A stretch of 64,000 bases of DNA from Eledone cirrhosa (lineage: Eukaryota > Mollusca > Cephalopoda > Octopoda > Eledonidae), in assembly GCA_964016885.1 (NCBI GenBank), contig OZ024757.1, forward strand, positions 14,748,923-14,812,922, read 5' to 3'. Positions 46,034 through 58,211 of this stretch are shown piece by piece. The notes below the pieces were generated by a model, which was not told the origin of the DNA, did not search any database, and saw only the letters and a program-made list of their open reading frames with translations. The position numbers were made by a program, and so were the translations under genes. Within the stretch, counting starts at the first letter, position 1, and every line of letters starts with the position of its first letter.

Positions 46034-46329
46034 AGAAAGTAGGTTTATAAATATTAATTTTGATAGTATTTTTGTAGCAGTCTCAGTAGCCTATTGGTAG
46101 GTGTTGAGACTGTGGTGATGCTGGTCTGGGGTTCAATCTCAGTCAGGAATCTCTCGAAAGATTTAATTTTTTTTAATTTTTCATAAAATGAACAAAATAT
46201 AGCGGTTGCAGGAATCTGACTGAGATCGAACACCAGACCAGGATCTGCACCCCTTCTAATACTTACCACTAGTCCACGGAGACGTTATAAAAACTCACTG
46301 AAAATTAATATTTATAAACCTACTTTTTC
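46034..46329. mobile_element. Inverted pair of tRNA-like SINEs, unit 2
   Basis: Same arms and boxes as 21488-21783, with one visible change in the left arm (GAGACTGTGGTG for GAGACAGTGGTG). Confidence 0.7.
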
Positions 46330-46374
46330 AATTTTTTATAAAAACAAGATTTCTGTACAAGGATTTTAGTGTAG

Positions 46375-46451
46375 ACCTGACAGAGATTGAACCCTCTAAC
46401 CAGTATCACCCCTGTCTCTAATATCTACCACTAGACTACTGAGACTGTTAC
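46375..46451 (-). repeat. tRNA-like SINE head, unit 2 copy of 21829
   Basis: A box TAGTCTAGTGG and B box GGGTTCAATCTC on the minus strand, as in unit 1. Confidence 0.66.
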
Positions 46452-46541
46452 GAAATCAGAGTGAAAATTAATATTTATAAACTTACTTTTTAATGGTTTT
46501 TATTTTAGAAGAGGTAAACTAAAAATAATAATCCCCATAGT

Positions 46542-46622
46542 GTAGAACCTGAAAGCGATTGAACTCTAGACCAGGATTTCACAGTCTCTAATACATACCA
46601 CTGGGCCAGAGAGAATGTACGA
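46542..46622 (-). repeat. tRNA-like SINE remnant, unit 3 copy of 46
   Basis: Same as 46-126 with a change beside the B-box region (GCGATTGAACTC for GCGACTGAACTC on the plus strand). Confidence 0.58.
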
Positions 46623-47060
46623 ATTCGTTATGAAAATTAATATTTATGAAACTACATTTTGTTCGGAAGTAATTCAAATAAACTATTGTTTCAGACGATC
46701 CCGTAACAAGTTGAAAGCAGCGATTCTTTGCTTAAACTTTAATTTGTACTCATAATAAATAAATAAACATATATATTTGTGTGTGTATACATATATATGC
46801 GTTGCTCTGATGCTATTTCTAGCAAATTTATTGTTTTTTATGAAAAATACAGAAACCGGAACTGAAAAGATTTAAACATCTTTGGTCAAAATTCAGGCGA
46901 ACTTTTTTAAACAAAAGGATTTTTTTTGTAAACAAACTTGAAATTTTTGCCAAGAAACATAACTCTTGCCTGACTTAAACGCAAAAATTGATGCAAAAAT
47001 TTTGCGTGTGTGCAAATTATAGGGACTGTACGAATTCATTGTGACAATTAATATTTATAA

Positions 47061-47625
47061 AACTACATTTTGTTCGGTTGAAAACTCGATGTAGTGGCGT
47101 TCATGGCTTTGTCGGGACGTCCTTGAATTCATCCCCCGAAGGGAATTCATAAAGTAAATCTAGACTTTATTTCTCATTGCTCTAGGCTTGATTTGAACCT
47201 ACAACGACTCCGTCTGCAATAATGTCATACGTCATTCCAGCTTAGTAGGTCGTGCCCGTAAATTGGTAAACGTAATTCCTATACATACATGCAAGTAAGA
47301 TTTGAACCTACAATGCTGTGCTTAATTTCTATAAATAAGTGTGTTTTATAAAAGAAAGTAAAGAAACAATTTAATGAAAGTAACAAATTTATTTTATTCA
47401 GTAATGTTTTTTTTAAATTTTATTTATTCACTTCATTGACTGCTGAATAGTTCTCTTGTTTTTGTTTGTTCTAACATTGTTTACTGTAAATGTTGACTGT
47501 GACGAGACTGGATTATTACCAAGTTTTACTGGATGATGGCATTTCCTTATTGTATTATTTTGTTGTCAGTCGACATCTGGACATCTCTCTGAATACCTGG
47601 AATAAACATAAGGTGTGTCTTTTAC
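47061..47625. repeat. Block W, unit 3 copy
   Basis: Matches 565-1130 with private substitutions, e.g. CTATAAATAAG for CTATTAATAAG. Confidence 0.7.
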
Positions 47626-48161
47626 GTAACATTTCATTTAATATCTGATATTCCAATGGATCACTTTTAAAATAAAACCAATACACAGGACAGGTAGACT
47701 ACATCAAAAGAGACCAGAGATGAGGTACGAATAATCTAAAATTAATTTTTAAAAAAAGACAATGTTTAAAGAAAGACAAACATTAAAAAAGGATTTCCAA
47801 CAAACACGTAAAGACAAAGACAATCACATCCACAATTTAATATCTGGAGATCAACATTTTTCACGGTATAAATAAAACTAAATATGTAAAGTTAAGTGAC
47901 CTCTCATTTATTTGCTCTAACTTTATTTTACTAATCTGTATTCTGTAGACATATATTTTCGTTGGTGTACATTACGATTTCGTTGATGAAAGTTTTCACT
48001 CGTGTTTAGATCTTTATTTCTTATAATACTCACCTCTTCCTATTATATTTTCATATATACATATATATATTTACTTTTACCTGGAGTTTCGACCGATAGA
48101 TAGTATTAGCAATTGGAAAGACCAATGGAGATATTGTTTCCTCGCTCCGATTTGACGAATG

Positions 48162-48195
<34 letters not shown>

Positions 48196-48947
48196 CTCAC
48201 TTCTATGTAAATATACATACATATATATTAAAAACACATACCATATACCATCATAATAACGATTGACTAACCATCAGGACACATACTTGCTCATGTGAGA
48301 ATTTTCACAGAGACACTTACGAAAACCGAACTTGCAACGCCACGTACACTTACATACACATATATGTACATACACACATACGTACATACACATATAGAAC
48401 AGCTATGACTTATATAGGTACATCAAAGTTTGGGTTTCGCTATTGTACCATTTGAGGTAGTTAGAAAGAAGTACCAGTGTAGTACTGGAGGTCGATTCTT
48501 CTATATCTCTTTCTCAATTCCTTTCTCTCACTCTCTATCATTCTCTGTAAGACATCTGTGACCAGATCTGGGGTGGAGATGGGATCTGTCAACTTTTACA
48601 AAATACCCGAGACTCCCTCACAAGTTATAGGTCCCTACCTACATATATGACAGATTCTTTATTTAGATCTCTTTTACTCGATGATGCAAGACAAGTTTTC
48701 AGTGAGTCAGAAAGGAATATTTGTGATATGAAGGGAGAACCTCTCTGAATAAATATTAGATAGTTAAGATGCTACGTAAAGAAGGCGGTGACAACATCGA
48801 GTATCACAGATGCCATGTGGAAATAGACATCGACATATATATACAAAGATAGGGGACCTTATCATCATAGACAGTTGGGCTTATGAACACACACACACAT
48901 ATTTATATACATACATACATATATATACATATTTATATATATATGTG

Positions 48948-49134
48948 GCTTCTGCAGGACTAGAACTGTTTCATTCGGAACAAATCAAGGGCTTTCCTGG
49001 TGATTTCTTCCGAATGAAACAGTTCTAGTCCTGTAGAAGCCATTTCTATATTAAATATTATTTATTAAGTATTTATATTCTGCTATGTAATGAGTACCTT
49101 ACTTACTGTGGTTACCGCCGATTGAACCCGGGAT
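48948..49134 (-). mobile_element. Hairpin element F1, unit 3
   Basis: Same as 2451-2637 with one arm change (CGGAACAAATCA for CGGAAGAAATCA) that weakens the stem. Confidence 0.75.
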
Positions 49135-50705
49135 AAACATATATATATATATATATACATACGAGTGCACAGGTATTTGGTGTCCTCAAGTTAACACTAA
49201 GGATTCCGCCCGATGTCCCGTCACGCATTACTACATCTTCGAGTAAATGTTGATTAGTAAACAAACCGTGTATCTCACATGTAAGAGGGAAAGCCATAGC
49301 AAGTGTTGAGGATAAGAGACGTGTGAAAATAATAATAATAATAGTGTTAAAATTATTAATAGTAGTAGTTGTAATGATAAAGTGAGGGGGACAATGTTAT
49401 TATAAATACTTATGTACACACAAGCTTACACATATCTACACACGTACATACATAAACATTTATAAATAAAAGACTAAGCTGATAAAAAGAACATATATTA
49501 CCGTATGAGTTTGGAACGATACACATGACGTTGAGTTCTTGAATCTGATCCCAAAAAGCTGCAAAAAATTAGTAAAACCCCCTTATTTTATATAGATCCT
49601 GGTCAAGATAGAAACCCAGACCAGGATATCCACCGTCTCTCGCTACAGAGACAGCTTCAAAATAATATTAAAAATTAATATTTATAAACTTACTTTTTAT
49701 TTTGGAAGATTAATTGAAGTGTTGCTGTTATTAGAAAGGGTCGACTTTGTCTTTCATAATTCAGGGGCTTTCATGAAGTAAATATTCATTTTATTTCTTA
49801 ATGCCCTAGTGTTGATTTGAACCTACAATGACTTCGTCTGCAATAATGTTCACTAATTTAAAATCTGTCATACGTAAATCCTGTGTGCGACTTAGAAATA
49901 AATTGTGAAATGTCACTTTTAAATATTTACCAATGTAAGATTGGAACCTACAGTGATGTGCTTTGCAGTAATGTCCCGCAACTCCAACTAGATTGCGCTA
50001 AGCTTATATATTTCTTTCGTCCGAGCAACATAATGGTTTCGATCCCAGTTCGCTACTGGTACAAGAAATAATTTAAAGAAATTCTATATCCCCAGCTAAA
50101 TATTGAATTCCTAATGACATTTTATGTTAATATCAATAACCCCATTACACACTGCATATCTAAACCCTGAACACGCATATTTATAACTCAATTCCTAATT
50201 TTTAAATGATATTACACGACCTTTGTGTTCTCGGTGTAAATCCTGTCGATAATTTACAATTTTAGAGCAGCAAAATAGAGTACCATCATTTTATGGGTTC
50301 AATTTAATCGATCGGCTTCTCCCCGTCCATCACTTGACATTTGCCAAACAAAGACACACAAATAGTGTATATATATATATATATGATACGACAAATTTGA
50401 AATAAATTACGTGTTTAATTAAGAAATTATAATTATTTAGTAATAATATTTTTATTGTTTGTTTTCACTGCATTAACTGCCGAGTGTGACTTTTATTTTT
50501 CTTACTATGTTCTACTACTGTAAATGGCGGCTGAGACGTTATTGGATTATTACTAAGGTTTACTGGATGATGGCGTTTCCTTATTGCATTATTTTACAAA
50601 CAGAGGACATCGGAACCTCTCTCTATATACCTGGGATAAATGTAAGGAGCATTGTTATTTTATATATAGTACAATGGTCATCTCTTCTTATATTTACATT
50701 TTCTC

Positions 50706-50814
50706 CAATTCTGTATTTTGAATATTTCTATTATGTCACTCGTGTGATTAATCTCCTCCAAAGTTGTAATTCTCAGTGTTTGTCCTTGGTATAGTGAACT
50801 AATTTTGATATACT
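50706..50814 (-). pseudogene. LINE scrap, unit 3 copy of 4210
   Basis: Same legible minus-strand text as in unit 1. Confidence 0.45.
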
Positions 50815-51460
50815 CTTTATAATTTTATCCTGTCTCCCCTAAGATTTATCTCCTCTTAATTTACAAAAGTTTTTCATCTTCCTTCGCAAGTCAGATCCCT
50901 AAATAATTCTAGTGTCTTCTGTTTTCTTCTTCTCTGGGTTGCTTCAAGAGCCTCACCGTTTTTTGGGATGTCGGTTGACCATGGCCCAAAACAATATTCT
51001 CAGAGGAATCACACATATTCATGTAGAGTTTTAGATTTTTCAGCATTGAGTTAGGAAAAAGAGTGCAAAATAAGCTCATTATTTGTCCGAGGACATTTTC
51101 TCCCTGGTTAAGGAGTGAGATAAAATATTAGGGATCAATCTCTAGCAATAATTTAATTAAATTATAGTTAACCAAAACTGTTATGTCGTGTTTGTTGTTA
51201 GATTTTATAGTCGTGGTTTCAATGTTTATCAGTGGTTGTAGAATTAGTTTTATCTAATTATTATCAAACAAAAATGATGTATATATTGTCGTTGTACGTT
51301 GAAATCACATATATACATTTATATACACACCAATGATAGAATTGAAAACCATTGCAGGATCAAATCTAACACACATATATATATATAATAATCTCAGTCA
51401 GGAATCTCTCGAGAAATTTAATTTTTTTTAATTTTTCATAAAATGAAATAAAAAGAGCGA

Positions 51461-51540
51461 TTGCAGGAATCTGACTAAGATCGAACCCCAGACCAGGATC
51501 ACCACCACCTCTAATACTTACCACTAGTCCACAGAGACGA
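51461..51540 (-). repeat. tRNA-like SINE head, unit 3 copy of 5588
   Basis: A and B boxes are as in unit 1. It is followed by the second decayed head at 51557-51623. Confidence 0.6.
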
Positions 51541-51933
51541 TTATAAAAACAAATTTCTGTAGAACCTGATAGAGATTGAACCCGTAACCAGTATCACCAC
51601 TGTCTTCAAATATACCTAACTGTACAATGGATTTCATACATTTTCCAATATATATATGCTTATATTTACTTCTACCTGGAGTTTCGACCGATAGATAGTA
51701 TTAGCAATTGGAAAGAATATTTCAGAAAGGAATATTTGTGATATGAAGGGAGAACTTCTCTGAATAAATGTTAGATAGTTAAGATGCTACGTAAAGCAGG
51801 CGGTGACAACATCGAGTACCAGAGATGCCATGTGGAAATAGACATCGACATATATATACAAAGATAGGGGGACCTTATCATCATAGACACTTGGGCTTAT
51901 GAACACACATGTGTGTGTGTGTGTGTGCGGCTG

Positions 51934-52083
51934 GCTTCTGCAGGACTAGAACGGTTTCATTCGGAAGAAATCAAGGGCTTTCCTGATGGTTTTTTCCGAA
52001 TGAAACAGTTCTAGCCCCGTAGAAGACATTTCTATATGAAATATTTATACTCTGATATATATTGAGTACCTTACTTACTGTGG
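51934..52083 (-). mobile_element. Hairpin element F2, unit 3
   Basis: Same truncated element as 6073-6222. Confidence 0.6.
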
Positions 52084-52978
52084 CTTTCATGCCTTTCTTA
52101 GTGTTGCTGTTACTAGAAAGGGTCGACTTTGTCTTTCAGGAAGTAAATATTCATTTTATTTCTTAACGCGTTGATTTGAACCTACCATGACTTCGTCTGC
52201 AATACCTAAATCCTGTGTGCGACTTACAAATAAATTGTTAAACATCACTTTTATCAATGTAAGATGTAACTCCAACTAGATTGCGCTAAGCTTGTATATT
52301 TCTTTCGTCCGAATAACATAATGGTTTCGATCCCAGTTCGCTACTGGTACAATAAATAATTTAAAGAAATCCTATATCCCCAGCTAAATATTGAATTCCT
52401 AACGACATTTTATGTTACTTAATACCAATAACCCCGTTATACACTGAATATCTAAGCCCTGAACACACATATTTATAACTCAATTTCTAAATGATATTAC
52501 ACCACCTTTGTGTTCTCGGTGGATATTAATTTACAAGTTTATAGGTTCCATTTAATCGATCGGCTTCTCCCCATCAATCACTTGACATTTGCCAAACAGT
52601 ATACGACAAATTTGAAATAAATTAGGTGTTTAATTAAGAAAAAGAATTATTGAAAGTAAGAAATTATAATTATTTAGTAATAATATTTTGTTTGTTTTCA
52701 CTGCATTTACTGCTGAGTGTGACTTACTTTTTTACTGTAAATGGCGGCTGCCACGATATTGGATTATTATTAAGGTTTACTGGATGACGGCGTTTCCATA
52801 GTGTATTATTTTACAAACAGTGGATAACTTTCTAAATACCTGGAATAAATGTAAGAAACTTTTTTTTGTATTTTTTCATCCTCAGAACAAAGGTCATCTC
52901 TTATATTTACATTTTCTTCCCCAATTCTGTATTTTGAAGTCCTTTCAGTATTTTAAATATTTCCATCATGTCACTCGT

Positions 52979-53008
52979 TAGAATTACAACTTTGGAGGAG
53001 ACTAATCA
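52979..53008. other. 30 bp microinversion, unit 3
   Basis: Same inverted segment as in units 1 and 2. Confidence 0.8.
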
Positions 53009-53233
53009 AAGTGTTTGTCTTTGGTATAGTGAACTAATGTTGATATTTTAAAGTCTTGACATTTATATGGAATAGTGTACTAATATTTTTATCCTGTCTC
53101 CAAGATTTTAGATTTTTTCCGCATTTAGCTAGGAAAAAGAACGTTTTATTATTTCCATTATCAGTCTCGCTGTTTTGCTTCAACATGGTTAGCCATCTTT
53201 CAATTCTTATTCATAAACATTCACAATTCTTCT

Positions 53234-56200
53234 GAGAGAAACAAGCGATGAGAGGAACGAGAGAGAGGAGAGAGATGAGAGGAACGAAAAAGAGATGAAA
53301 AACGAGAGAGACGAACGAGAGAGACGAACGAGAGAAACGAACGAGAGAAACGAGAGAGACGAACGAGAGAAACGAGAGACTGAGATGAAACGATAGAGAG
53401 AGAGAGACAGATGAAACAGAGAGAGAGTGGAAACGATAAAGTGAGAGAGAGAGTGATATAACGAGAGAGAGAGAGAGATAAATGAAACGAAAGAGATGAA
53501 ACGAGAGAGGGATAGGAACGGATAGAGAGAGATGGATAGAGAGAGAGAGGGATGGATGGAGAGAGAGGGAAGGATAGAGAGAGAGAGAGTGAGACGGATG
53601 TAGCGAGTGAGAGGGGTGGATAGGAGAGAGAGAGATGGAGAGAGGGATGGAAGGAGAGAGAGGGATGGAGAGAGAGGGACGGAAGGATGGATAGAGAATT
53701 GGATGGAGAGAGAGGGTTGGAGAGGGATGGATGGATAGAGGGATGGATGGACGGATAGAGAGAGCGGGATGGCTGGAGCGGGATGGCTGGAGAGGGATGG
53801 CTGGGGAGAGAGAGAGGGACGGAGAGAGAGGGGGACGGATGGATGGATAGAAAGAGAAAGGGATGGCTAGAAGGAGAGATAGAGAGAGAGAGAGAGGGAT
53901 GGATGGAAAGAGAGAGAGGGATGGATGGAAAGAGAGAGAGGGATGGATGGAAAGAGAGAGAGCGGGATGGAAGGAGAGAGAGAGATGGATAGAGAGAGAG
54001 ATGGATGGAGAGAGAGAGAGAGATGGATGGAGAGAGAGAGAGGGACGGATGGATGGATAGAAAGAGAAAGGGATGGATAGAAGGAGAGAGGGATGGAAGG
54101 AGAGAGAGAGAGAGGGATGGAAGGAGAGAGAGAGAGGTGGATGGAGAGAGAGAGAGAGAGGTGGATAGAGAGAGAGAGGGATGGAAGGAGAGAGAGAGAT
54201 GGAAGGAGAGAGAGAGGTGGATGGAGAGAGAGAGAGAGCGGGATGGCTGGAGAGGGATGGCTGGATAGAGAGAGAGAGGGATGGAAGGAGAGAGAGAGAT
54301 GGAAGGAGAGAGAGAGATGGAAGGAGAGAGAGAGAGAGAGAGAGGGATGGAAGGAGAGAGAGAGAGGGATGGAAGGAGAGAGAGAGAGAGAGAGAGAGAT
54401 GGAAAGAGAGAGGGATGGATGGATAGAGAGAGAGAGAGAGAGAGAGGGATGGATGGATAGAGAGAGAGAGAGAGAGGGATGGATGGATAGAGAGAGAGAG
54501 AGAGAGGGATGGATGGATAGAGAGAGAGAGAGAGGGATGGATAGAGAGAGAGAGGGATGGAAGGAGAGAGAGAGGGATGGAAGGAGAGAGAGCGGGATGG
54601 AAGGAGAGAGAGAGAGAGAGCGGGATGGCTGGGGAGAGAGAGAGAGAGATGGATAGAGAGACAGAGGGATGGAGAGACAGAGGGGCGGATAGAGAGAGAG
54701 GGACGGATAGAAAGAGAAAGGGATGGATAGAAGGATAGAGAGAGAGAGGGATGGATGGAAAGAGAGAGGGATGGAGAGGGATGGAAAGAGAGAGAGAGGG
54801 ATGGATGGATAGAGAGAGCGGGACGGATAGAGAGAGAGCGGGACGGATAGAGAGAGAGAGGGATGGAAGGAGAGACTGAGATGAAACGATAGAGAGAGAG
54901 TGGAAACGATAAAGTGACAGAGAGAGTGATATAACGAGAGAGAGAGGTGAAACGAGAGAGAGAGAGAGAGAGAGATAAATGAAACGAAAGAGATGAAACG
55001 AGAGAGAGGGATGGATAGAGAGAGGGAAGGAGAGAGAGAGAGAGAGAGAGAGAGGGACGGATAGAGAGAGAGAGTGAGACGGATGTAGCGAGTGAGAGGG
55101 GTGGATAGGAGAGAGAGGGATGGAGAGAGAGGGACGGAAGGATAGATGGATGGATAGAGAGAGAGAGGGATGGAAGGAGAGAGAGGGATAGAGAGAGAGG
55201 GACGGAAGGATGGATAGAGAATTGGATGGAGAGAGAGGGATGGATAGATGGAGGGATGGATGGATGGAGAGAGAGTGAGACGGATGTAGCGAGCGAGGGA
55301 TGGATGGAAAGAGAGAGAGGGATGGATGGAAAGAGAGAGAGGGATGGATGGAAAGAGAGAGAGCGGGATGGAAGGAGAGAGAGAGATGGATAGAGAGAGA
55401 GATGGATGGAGAGAGAGAGAGGGACGGATGGATGGATAGAAAGAGAAAGGGATGGATAGATGGAGAGAGAGAGGGATGGAGAGAGAGAGGGATGGAGAGA
55501 GAGACAGAGGGATGGATAGAGAGACAGAGGGATGGAGAGAGAGACAGAGGGATGGAGAGAGAGAGGGGCGGATAGAGAGAGAGGGACGGATGGATGGATA
55601 GAAAGGGATGGATAGAGAGAGAAAGGGATGGATAGAGAGAGATTGAGAGAGAGAGTGAGAGGGATGGATGGAAGGAGAGAGAGGGATGGAAGGAGAGAGA
55701 TTGATGGAGAGAGGGAGAGTGATGGATGGAGAGAGAGAGAGGGAGAGTGATGGATGGAGAGAGAGAGAGAGGGAGAGTGATGGATGGAGAGAGAGAGAGG
55801 GATGGATGGATGGATGGAGAGAGAGAGAGGGATGGATGGATGGAGAGAGAGAGAGGGATGGATGGATGGATGGGTAGAGAGAGGGATGGATGGGTAGAGA
55901 GGGACGGATAGAGAGAGGAATGGATGGATGGAGAGGGACGGATAGAGAGAGGAATGGATGGATGGAGAGGGACGGATAGAGAGAGGAATGGATGGATGGA
56001 GAGGGACGGATAGAGAGAGAGAGGGATGGAAGGAGAGAGAGAGGGATGGGGAGAGAGAGAGAGATGGATAGAGAGACAGAGGGATGGAGAGAGAGGGGCG
56101 GATAGAGAGAGAGGGATGGATGGATAGAAAGAGAAAGGGATGGAGAGAAGGAGAGATAGAGAGAGAGAGGGATGGATGGAAAGAGAGAGAGGGATGGATG

Positions 56201-58177
56201 GAAAGAGAGAGAGGGATGGATGGAAAGAGAGAGAGGGATGGAGAGGGATGGAAAGAGAGAGAGGGATGGAGAGGGATGGAAAGAGAGAGAGAGCGGGATG
56301 GAAGGAGAGAGAGATGGATAGAGAGACAGGGACGGATGGATGGATAGAAAGAGAAAGGGATGGATAGAAGGAGAGAGAAAGGGATGGATAGAAGGAGAGA
56401 GAGAGGGATGGATGGAGAGAGAGATGGATGGATGGATGGATAGAGAGAGCGGGACGGATAGAGAGAGAGAAAGAGGGATGGAAGGAGAGAGAGAAAGAGG
56501 GATGGAAGGAGAGAGAGAAAGAGGGATGGAAGGAGAGAGATAGAGCGGGATGGCTGGAGAGGGATGGCTGGGGAGAGAGAGAGAGAGAGATGGATAGAGA
56601 GACAGAGGGATGGAGAGAGAGAGAGGGGCGGATAGAGAGAGAGGGATGGGTGGATGGATAGAAAGAGAGAGGGACGGATGGATGGATAGAAAGAGAAAGG
56701 GATGGATAGAAGGAGAGATAGAGAGAGAGAGAGGGATGGATGGAAAAAGCGAGGGATGGCTGGATAGAGGGATGGATGGATGGATAGAGAGAGCGGGACG
56801 ATAGAGAGAGAGAGGGATGGAAGGAGAGAGAGAGAGGGATGGAGAGGGATGGCTGGGGAGAGAGAGAGAGAGATGGATAGAGAGACAGAGGGATGGAGAG
56901 AGAGAGAGGGGCGGATAGAGAGACAGAGGGATGGAGAGAGAGAGAGGGGCGGATAGAGAGAGAGGGACGGATGGATGGATAGAAAGAGAAAGGGATGGCT
57001 AGAAGGAGAGATAGAGAGGGATGGATGGAAAGAGAGAGGGATGGAGGGATGGATGGAAAGAGAGAGGGATGGAAGGAGAGAGAGAGGGAGCGGGATGGAA
57101 GGAGAGAGAGAGGGAGCGGGATGGATGGAGAGAGAGAGGGAGCGGGATGGATGGAGAGAGAGCGGGATGGCTGGAGAGGGAGAGATGGATAGAGAGAGAG
57201 ACAGAGGGATGGAGAGGGACGGATGGATGGATAGAGAGAGAGGGACGGATGGATGGATAGAGAGAGAAAGGGATGGATAGAAGGAGAGATAGAGAGATAG
57301 AGAGAGAAAGGGATGGATAGAAGGAGAGATAGAGAGAGAAAGGGATGGATAGAAGGAGAGATAGAGAGAGAAAGGGATGGAAAGAGAGAGGGATGGAGGG
57401 ATGGATGGAAAGAGAGAGGGATGGAGGGATGGATGGAAAGAGAGAGGGATGGAGGGATGGATGGAAAGAGAGAGGGATGGAAGGAGAGAGAGAGGGAGCG
57501 GGATGGAAGGAGAGAGAGAGGGAGAGAGAGGGATGGAAGGAGAGAGAGAGAGGGATGGAAGGAGAGAGAGAGAGAGAGAGATGGAAAGAGAGAGGGATGG
57601 ATGGATAGAGAGAGAGAGAGAGGGATGGATGGATAGAGAGAGAGAGAGAGGGATGGATGGATAGAGAGAGAGAGGGATGGATGGATGGATAGAGAGAGAG
57701 AGAGATGGATGGATAGAGAGAGAGAGGGATGGAAGGAGAGAGAGAGGGATGGAAGGAGAGAGAGCGGGATGGAAGGAGAGAGAGAGAGAGAGCGGGATGG
57801 CTGGGGAGAGAGAGAGAGAGATGGATAGAGAGACAGAGGGATGGAGAGACAGAGGGGCGGATAGAGAGAGAGGGACGGATAGAAAGAGAAAGGGATGGAT
57901 AGAAGGATAGAGAGAGAGAGGGATGGATGGAAAGAGAGAGGGATGGAGAGGGATGGAAAGAGAGAGAGGGATGGATGGATAGAGAGAGCGGGACGGATAG
58001 AGAGAGAGAGGGATGGAAGGAGAGACTGAGATGAAACGATAGAGAGAGAGTGGAAACGATAAAGTGACAGAGAGAGTGATATAACGAGAGAGAGAGGTGA
58101 AACGAGAGAGAGAGAGAGAGAGAGATAAATGAAACGAAAGAGATGAAACGAGAGAGAGGGATGGATAGAGAGAGGGA

Positions 58178-58211
<34 letters not shown>

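Larger units (their letters stand above)
42679..46451. repeat. Ancestral block copy 3, unit 2
   Basis: Matches 18042-21905 except for the 77 bp deletion at 43370/43371 and changes in CA/TA tract lengths. Confidence 0.78.
21952..46496. repeat. Macrosatellite unit 2 (about 24.5 kb)
   Basis: Complete second copy. Differences from unit 1 include a GA array about 2.7 kb longer, loss of about 25 bp near 25597 (present at 3631-3656), an extra block of about 17 bp near 25877, loss of 77 bp at 43370/43371 (matching 18736-18812), and a 180 bp AGTG microsatellite at 38911-39090 where unit 1 has a short GT/CGTG tract. Confidence 0.93.
48080..51623. repeat. Ancestral block copy 1, unit 3 (with 632 bp deletion)
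   Basis: Collinear with 1583-5750, but the segment equivalent to 4591-5222 is missing at 51085/51086. The stretch 49040-51050 matches unit 1 better than unit 2. After the deletion it carries CATATATACATTTATATACA near 51308, a form shared with block copy 3 (21119) but absent from units 1 and 2 here. Confidence 0.75.
51675..53233. repeat. Ancestral block copy 2, unit 3
   Basis: Matches 5810-7434 with several private losses: about 31 bp near 52203, about 20 bp near 52266, and a short loss near 53086 (ACTAATATTTTTATCC). Confidence 0.7.
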
